The position numbers and the translations under genes were made by a program. From Acidithiobacillus sp. (lineage in GTDB: Bacteria; Pseudomonadota; Gammaproteobacteria; Acidithiobacillales; Acidithiobacillaceae), in contig NZ_JAGDVS010000164.1 in NCBI RefSeq assembly GCF_023255755.1, forward strand, positions 1 through 52,270: a DNA stretch of 52,270 bases. Direction: 5' to 3'. Positions 47,219-52,270 of this stretch are shown one piece after another (the first letter of the stretch is position 1; every line of letters starts with the position of its first letter). The notes below the pieces were generated by a model, which was given only the letters and a program-made list of their open reading frames with translations, was not told where the DNA came from and did not search any database.

Positions 47219-47682
47219 ACAGGAACCCCCTGCAACCAGATTATCGCATCGGCGAGGTGGCCAAAGCCGCTGGTGTGCATGTGGAAACAGTGCGTTTTTA
47301 CGAACGGCAAGGCCTTATTCCTCAACCGGTCAAACCCCATCTCGGCATCCGGCGCTATCCACAGGACACCATCGCGCGCATTCGTTTTATCAAGCACGCA
47401 CAAATGCTTGGCTTTACGTTGCAGGAAGCGCGTGAATTGCTAGCGCTGCGGATCAATGACGCGCAAGCCTGCGATACGGTGCATCTTCAGGCACAAATCA
47501 AACTGTCTTCCGTGCACGAGAAAATTCAGGCATTGCAGAGCCTGGAAGTCACCTTAATGCGATTTATAAAGGATTGCGAGAATGAACGCTCCGGCAGCTA
47601 TCATGGTTGCCCTATTTTGCAGTCCCTGGAAACCGTCGAAGTCATCACGAATGCATCGGTTTCGAAGGAAGGACGAAAATGA
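47215..47682 (+). CDS. merR: Mercury-responsive regulator MerR
   Basis: Activates the mer promoter on Hg(II) binding and represses it otherwise. The 155 residues hold the MerR HTH (YRIGEVAKAAGVHVETVRFY, then RYPQDTIARIRFIKHA) and the dimerisation helix. The three Hg ligands are present: Cys86 (QACDTV), Cys121 (KDCENE), Cys132 (HGCPIL). It is the fifth gene of the operon it should control, whereas in most Gram-negative mer operons merR is divergent. It overlaps merB and the following GH15 gene by ATGA at both ends. Confidence 0.95.
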   Translation: MNRNPLQPDYRIGEVAKAAGVHVETVRFYERQGLIPQPVKPHLGIRRYPQDTIARIRFIKHAQMLGFTLQEARELLALRINDAQACDTVHLQAQIKLSSVHEKIQALQSLEVTLMRFIKDCENERSGSYHGCPILQSLETVEVITNASVSKEGRK

Positions 47683-49787
47683 GCGATAAATCCATTTCCT
47701 ATGGGCACGCTTTGGGCATGCCAGGACTTGCACCCGACTGGGCGCCGTCCCATAAGACGGGAGTGGGAACGGCTTTGAGTGCACGCTCACGCGTGTGGTT
47801 CACCATAGCCGATGGCGTGCTCACCGAATGCTATTATCCCCGAGTGGATACTCCCAATATGCGGGATCTCCAGTTTTTAATATTGGATGCCAACGGTGGC
47901 TTTCAGGAAGAACGTCGCGATTTGGTGCACACCGTGCGCTGGATCGAGGAAGGGGTACCCGCCTATCTCATCATGAGTGAAGATCCCGGCAAACGGTTTC
48001 GTTTAACCAAACAAATATGTACCGATTCCGAACGCGATAGTCTACTCATCCACCTGCATTTCGAAGTCTTGTCTCCAGAAGAGGGTCCTTATCGCCTCTT
48101 CCTGTTATGGGCGCCGCAGATTGGAAACACAGGCATGGGCAATCACGCCGTCTGTCAACGCGAACCCGATGGAACCGATTGGTGCCTCGCCTGTCGTGAC
48201 GATATTACCGTCGCGCTCACGGGAACCACACCTTTTGTGCGCATGTCTGCAGGCTATGTGGGTGCCTCGGATGGCTGGCAGGACCTCCATTACCACCATG
48301 ATATGCACTGGACCTTCTCCGAAGCAGGACCTGGTCATGTGGCGCTGACTGCAGAGCTGGATCTCGGTGTGGGCGAGTGCACCCTGGCTCTGGGCTTTGG
48401 TGCGTCCCATGAACAAGCGATGGCTCACGCCAGATTTTCCCTGACCATGGGATTCATTTCAATCCTAAGGGAATACAGCCGCGAGTGGCTCAGCTATCAG
48501 ACGGATCTTCTCGACTTGTCTCCCTCCAGTGAGGATCACGGCAAATTATATCGTCGCAGCGTGGCCATTCTTCGTTGCCATTTCGACAAGGAGGAACCAG
48601 GGGCCGGTGTGGCTTCTCTTTCGATTCCCTGGGGTGAACAAAGCGACGCCACCAGCGCTCAAGGGGGTTACCATCTGGTCTGGCCGCGCGACCTGTATCA
48701 TCTCAGCATGGGGCTGTTGGCCGCTGGAGATTGCGATACGCCTGTGCAAACCTGGCATTATCTGCAGCGTCGGCAAAATGCCGATGGATCCTGGCCACAG
48801 AATTTCTGGGTCGATGGAACGCCATATTGGCGCGGGTTGCAGCTGGATGAAGTGGCTTACCCCATCTTGCTCGCCTGGCGTTTATTCCAGGAAAGCCTGA
48901 TCCCCGATCCGAGCGATACCGTCCATCGAGCTGCGGATTTTCTGGTCAGTCAGGGACCGGTCACGCCGCAGGATCGCTGGGAGGAGAATCGCGGTTACAG
49001 TCCGCAAACCCTGGCCGTGGTGGTGGCGGCCCTACGTGCCGCAAGTCAGCTCTGTGACAGCAAGAAGGGAAAAGCCTGGGGTTGTAATTACCATCAGGTG
49101 GCAGATTCCTGGGGCCAGCGCATTGAGGAATGGACCTTTACCCATTGCGGGCGACTGCTCCCAGGACACCCTGATCATTATGAGCGTATCGCACAGATCC
49201 CGGTTATCGATACCGGAGAGCACCTTCCCGAATGCCGGATATTTCTCCCCATTCGATACCTTCCGCCGGAGGCCATACATAGTCATTCCCAGTGCTGTGT
49301 CGTAGATGGCGGGTTCCTGTCACTCGTCCGTCTGGGCTTGCGGCGACCGGATGATCCCCATGTTCTGAAAACCTTGCCGGTCTGGGATGGGGTTTGTCGC
49401 CAGGAAACACCTTGCGGTCCCTGCTGGTATCGCTATAACGGCGACGGATATGGGGAACACGGCGATGGTGACCCATTCGATGGGCTTGGCCAAGGTCGTT
49501 TATGGCCATTGCTAACCGGCGAGCGAGGGCATTTTGCCATAGCCGCAGGAGAGGAAGTGACTTCCTATATCCGTGCCCTGGAGTGTTTTGCCAATGAGGG
49601 AGGTTGTATCCCGGAGCAGATATGGGATCAGGCAGCCATACCTGCAAAAGGCTTGTATCCCGGGCGTGGCACCGGCTCGGCCACGCCTTTGGCGTGGGCT
49701 CATGCCGAGTATATACGGCTTCTGCGATCAAGGAAGGATGGCGTGCCTTTCGATAGGCCCGCTTTCAACGCCGAAGGTTTGGCATGA
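47679..49787 (+). CDS. GH15 glucoamylase-like glycoside hydrolase
   Basis: This 702-residue protein starts at the ATG at 47679, which overlaps the merR stop. An N-terminal beta-sandwich domain (about 1 to 270) is followed by the (alpha/alpha)6 barrel. GGYHLVWPRDLYHLSMGLL is a substrate-binding motif. RWEENRGYSPQTLAVV holds the catalytic acid Glu (near residue 434), and IPEQIWD the catalytic base Glu (near 645). No signal peptide, so it acts in the cytoplasm, probably releasing glucose from glycogen, dextrins or trehalose-like substrates; GH15 also includes trehalases and glucodextranases. It is translationally coupled to merR and to the glucokinase gene. Confidence 0.9.
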   Translation: MSDKSISYGHALGMPGLAPDWAPSHKTGVGTALSARSRVWFTIADGVLTECYYPRVDTPNMRDLQFLILDANGGFQEERRDLVHTVRWIEEGVPAYLIMSEDPGKRFRLTKQICTDSERDSLLIHLHFEVLSPEEGPYRLFLLWAPQIGNTGMGNHAVCQREPDGTDWCLACRDDITVALTGTTPFVRMSAGYVGASDGWQDLHYHHDMHWTFSEAGPGHVALTAELDLGVGECTLALGFGASHEQAMAHARFSLTMGFISILREYSREWLSYQTDLLDLSPSSEDHGKLYRRSVAILRCHFDKEEPGAGVASLSIPWGEQSDATSAQGGYHLVWPRDLYHLSMGLLAAGDCDTPVQTWHYLQRRQNADGSWPQNFWVDGTPYWRGLQLDEVAYPILLAWRLFQESLIPDPSDTVHRAADFLVSQGPVTPQDRWEENRGYSPQTLAVVVAALRAASQLCDSKKGKAWGCNYHQVADSWGQRIEEWTFTHCGRLLPGHPDHYERIAQIPVIDTGEHLPECRIFLPIRYLPPEAIHSHSQCCVVDGGFLSLVRLGLRRPDDPHVLKTLPVWDGVCRQETPCGPCWYRYNGDGYGEHGDGDPFDGLGQGRLWPLLTGERGHFAIAAGEEVTSYIRALECFANEGGCIPEQIWDQAAIPAKGLYPGRGTGSATPLAWAHAEYIRLLRSRKDGVPFDRPAFNAEGLA

Positions 49788-50792
49788 CGCCCGCCAAAAC
49801 CAGTGTTCATCCAGCACTTGCCGCAGATCCGAAGATCCAGAGAAATGCGGCACTCCACCTGGGTCTGGATATCGGTGGCACCAATCTTCGTTTAGGTGTT
49901 TTTCGTGGACTTCGACTGCTTTCAGAATATCGCACAGCGCCCGACCTCTCGGAAGTTTGCAGGCACGCCGGAAATCGCGAAGACGCGCAGCGACTGGTGG
50001 TGCGTCTGGTTGGCGATGCCATCGCAGATGCTTTGTGCAAGCACAAGCAAGTGCAGCACATCGGCATGGGCATTCCTGGTTTTGTCGATCCCGGCAATAG
50101 CCTGTTGCTGCAGTCACCCAACTTACAGCATCTGGAAAATACAGACTTGATTTCACTCCTGCAGAAGCGATTTAGCCTGCCGGTGTGCCTGGTAAACGAT
50201 GCCAATGCAGCTGCCTATGGCGAATATTTACTGGCCCGACCACATCACTCAGACCTTAGACATTTGCTCTATGTGGGGTTGGGGACCGGCATAGGCGGCG
50301 GACTGGTTCTGAATGGACAAGTCTATCCTGGTGCATACGGGAGCGCCCTGGAAATCGGCCATTTGATTGTGGAACCCAACGGACGTGTTTGTGGGTGTGG
50401 TAATCGGGGCTGCCTGGAACAATATGCTTCGGCGAGTGGAGTAAAGCTTAGTTACACAGAATATACCGGCTGTTATAAGACCGCTCGCGATATAGGACAA
50501 ATGGCGGATGCCGGAGACCGTTCGGCGCGTCAGGCAAGCTGGTCGCGCCCTTGGCCAAGCCCTCGCACATTTGCAGAAAATTCTGGATGCCGATTTGGTC
50601 TGTATCGGCGGAGGGCTCATCGGCTCTTGGCCATGGATGGCCCCAGCCGTTCAAAGCGCATTGGATGCGGACCTGATTCCTATTCTGAGGGGACGGACAA
50701 GGATAACCCCCTCATCCAGCGCAGATTGCGCTGGCATGTTGGGCGCGGCATATATCGGATTAGAAACGGCAGAGGTGCCCCATGACGAATAA
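49784..50792 (+). pseudogene. ROK-family glucokinase, frameshifted
   Basis: Phosphorylates glucose with ATP when intact. The N-terminal 247 residues are normal: LGLDIGGTNLRLG (phosphate 1), GMGIPGFVDPGN, VNDANAAAYGEYLL (catalytic Asp), GLGTGIGGGLVLNGQ, LEIGHLIVEPNGRVCGCGNRG with the ROK zinc Cys cluster near residue 202. After RSARQA (about 50520-50535) the frame is lost. The +1 frame from about 50508 continues the family sequence (GRALGQALAHLQKIL, LVCIGGGLIGS, AGMLGAAYIGLE) to the stop at 50792. A one-base indel best explains this. If it is a sequencing error the gene is intact. ATGA overlap with the GH15 gene. Confidence 0.85.
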
Positions 50793-51231
50793 TGTAAACG
50801 CTTCTGATCGTTCTTTTTCTGATATTTACAATGGGATACTGATTGGAGTTCGGCAATGGAGTGATTGGGATACTTTGACAAGGTATCTACGCGAAAACAA
50901 CCATGGACAATGGTATGTATACTACCTGAACGCCACAGTCCCTAACATGCCACTCTCCGTGGCAACGTTTGATAAATTCATTCAGGAGATAGATCGCCTG
51001 CTGCGCACCGATCATGACGAGCCCTACTTGGGCATCGTTTATTTCGATGATCCTGGAAATCCAAAATTTATCAAAATATACGACCCCAACAATCTGGGGG
51101 CATCCTGTGGGTGCAGCGGTAAAATCATCCTCCCCGGATGGATAATAAGTTTGGTCGCGCCAGAGGACCTGTCAGCCCATGCCGTAGTTCCTGAGGGGCG
51201 GAGAAGGTGGTGGGCAAGAATATTTACATGA
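50782..51231 (+). CDS. Unrecognised 149-residue protein in the mer-extended operon
   Basis: The protein begins MTNNVNASDRSFSDIYNGIL and is rich in aromatic residues (QWSDWDTLTRYLRENNHGQW, then YVYYLNATVPN). It has a Cys motif, SCGCSG, near residue 112 that might bind metal. No signal peptide or membrane helix is clear, though the C-terminal end (WIISLVAPEDL) is moderately hydrophobic. Its start overlaps the glucokinase end by 11 bases and its stop overlaps the next gene (ATGA). No family recognised. Confidence 0.7.
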   Translation: MTNNVNASDRSFSDIYNGILIGVRQWSDWDTLTRYLRENNHGQWYVYYLNATVPNMPLSVATFDKFIQEIDRLLRTDHDEPYLGIVYFDDPGNPKFIKIYDPNNLGASCGCSGKIILPGWIISLVAPEDLSAHAVVPEGRRRWWARIFT

Positions 51232-51434
51232 AAACGCTGCAGATATTGCGCTCTTCTCAATTGCGACGCACCGTCTTGATTGCGGTCATTGTAGGTACTC
51301 TACTGACTTTGGTGAATGAAGGCGGGGAGATGTTTTTAGGGGTTGTAACTATCGGCATTACATTGAAAATAATTTTCAACTATCTGACTCCTTTGGTTGT
51401 GGCGAATCTCGGATGGTTTTTTTCACAAAATTGA
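51228..51434 (+). CDS. Small two-helix membrane protein, NrtS-like
   Basis: This 68-residue protein (ATG 51228, overlapping the previous stop) has two hydrophobic helices: VLIAVIVGTLLTLVNEGGEM and LKIIFNYLTPLVVANLGWFF. The order VGT-LTLVN-G...LKI...YL-P-VVA resembles NrtS, a small nitrate/nitrite transporter of bacteria. The similarity is from pattern memory, and the family role in this organism is unproven. It is the last gene of the coupled series that begins at merT. Confidence 0.65.
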   Translation: MKTLQILRSSQLRRTVLIAVIVGTLLTLVNEGGEMFLGVVTIGITLKIIFNYLTPLVVANLGWFFSQN

Positions 51435-51649
51435 ATGCCTCACGAACAGTGAGTAACCACAAATAATTGGCATGGCATGGTTCTGTATAAAATCCCTAAG
51501 TATTACACAGTCAAATTGGGCGGAGCGAAGGCGACAGGGGAGATGTCATCCTTGCAGATGTGCATATCCAATCCCGTACGTCGGTGCGCAGAGTCAACCC
51601 CGCGTCTTTTGATAGAGGCCAATAGATTCATCTAGAAGAGAGATTAAAA

Positions 51650-52168
51650 ATGAACAAGCGAATATTCAAAATATGGGCAAGCGTTATTTTCGTATTCCTG
51701 ATGCCAGAAATGGCTTATGCGGCCCCCGTTGTCACTATCTCCCATCCCGTCCTCGCAGGCATATCACTCCCAGATCTGTCTGGAGGTTTGGTGAACTTAA
51801 GCCATCTTGAAGGAAAAGTAATGGTGATTAATTTGTGGGCAAACTGGTGTCCAGTTTGCCATCATGAGGCACCGGATTTTGCTCGTCTCCACCGGAAACT
51901 TGGATCTAAAGTTCGCTTCGTTGGTATAGCGCTGGATGGCAAAAAATCTGCCCAGAAATTTATACACGATGAGCACCTTAATTATCTGACGCTCTTGGCG
52001 GGGTCGCATCCTGGCAAGGTGCTCTCAGCGATTGGGGATAGAAATGGAATGCTTCCCTATACGCTTATCGTCGCTCCCGATGGACATGTTGTGCAACGTC
52101 ACCTGGGATTCTATCCGGCGCGCCAACTTTCAATAGAACTTAAGCGTGTCATGCAAGGCCGTCACTAG
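51650..52168 (+). CDS. Secreted TlpA/ResA-like thioredoxin-fold protein
   Basis: This 172-residue protein has a signal peptide (about 1 to 25: MNKRIFKIWASVIFVFLMPE, cut near AYA). The thioredoxin fold follows, with active site WANWCPVCHHEAPDF (Cys-Pro-Val-Cys near residue 70) and the cis-Pro region LPYTLIVAPDGHVV. It would exchange periplasmic disulfides, perhaps keeping mercury-protein thiols reduced (inference). It is about 215 bases beyond the mer-extended operon and may have its own promoter. The stop codon TAG at 52166-52168 touches an IS end, so the original C-terminus may have been altered. Confidence 0.85.
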   Translation: MNKRIFKIWASVIFVFLMPEMAYAAPVVTISHPVLAGISLPDLSGGLVNLSHLEGKVMVINLWANWCPVCHHEAPDFARLHRKLGSKVRFVGIALDGKKSAQKFIHDEHLNYLTLLAGSHPGKVLSAIGDRNGMLPYTLIVAPDGHVVQRHLGFYPARQLSIELKRVMQGRH

Positions 52169-52270
52169 CAGCCTGTCGGACTTTCACGGGCCAGCCTATT
52201 GAGGTATAATTATTTATAATTCAATATGATGAGTGAACGATGGCCCACTTTATCGATCCCGACCGCAAGA
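52169..52270 (+). mobile_element. IS1182-like element, left end
   Basis: CAGCCTGTCGGACTTT starting at 52169 resembles the terminal inverted repeat of IS1182-group elements. A TATAAT box lies at about 52205 and a transposase start follows. The rest is outside the window. Confidence 0.65.
52240..52270 (+). CDS. IS1182-like transposase, first ten residues only
   Basis: ATG at 52240 opens MAHFIDPDRK, which resembles the N-terminus of IS1182-family transposases (MAxFIDxDR). The gene runs off the right edge. The short read makes this a weak but context-supported call. Confidence 0.6.
   Translation, partial: MAHFIDPDRK

Overview
The window looks like chromosome of an Acidithiobacillus-like acidophilic chemolithotroph (inferred from gene content, moderate confidence): a GC-rich proteobacterial core (guaBA, pcnB-folK-panBC, mutS, zwf-gnd, purT, dusA) lies between two mobile or accessory regions. 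Both accessory regions sit at known kinds of integration site.

Layout. (1) 1-3743: an accessory scar downstream of guaA. It holds a partial DDE-transposase element, an IS21 istA fragment joined to a DNA-methyltransferase fragment, an intact FitAB/VapBC-type toxin-antitoxin pair and a decayed P4-type integrase. (2) 3744-38832: chromosomal backbone. guaBA runs on the minus strand. A long, tightly packed plus-strand run follows: glycosyltransferase, pcnB, a second nucleotidyltransferase, folK, a 58-residue unknown gene, panB, panC, a giant DUF3683 flavin/Fe-S oxidoreductase, DUF1275, Smr and a class II aldolase-like gene. After these come an exonuclease, a Bax-inhibitor-1 protein, mutS, tRNA-Val and tRNA-Arg, a four-gene pspA/YbjQ-like operon, an ABC exporter, a copper ATPase, an aminotransferase, purT, gnd-zwf, an ArsR regulator and dusA. 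(3) 38833-52270: an accessory island. It holds a tyrosine recombinase beside dusA, a tRNA-His 3'-half remnant, a sulfide:quinone-reductase-like gene broken by one in-frame TGA, an ArsR-led metal-response cluster (SHOCT protein, methyltransferase, Met-rich winged-helix protein), a mercury operon, and the start of an IS1182-like element at the right edge.

The most interesting unit is the mercury operon (43948-51434). A canonical MerR-type promoter (TTGACA, 19-bp spacer, CCGTAC-TATA-GTACGG dyad) drives merT, merP, merA, merB and merR. From merB onward the genes overlap by 4 to 11 bases and continue without a break into a GH15 glucoamylase-like gene, a ROK glucokinase gene (now frameshifted), an unknown 149-residue protein and a small NrtS-like membrane protein. 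This physically couples mercury detoxification to glucan hydrolysis and sugar phosphorylation. One reading (inference) is that it supplied glucose-6-phosphate to the Zwf/Gnd route, and so NADPH to mercuric reductase.

Other points worth a look: a 58-residue gene overlapped at both ends by folK and panB; tandem PcnB-family genes overlapping by 29 bases; a pair of double-YbjQ-domain proteins in an operon with PspA; a MerP whose metal site is CX4C instead of CX2C; and the ArsR-SHOCT-methyltransferase-Met-rich cluster behind nested palindromes.
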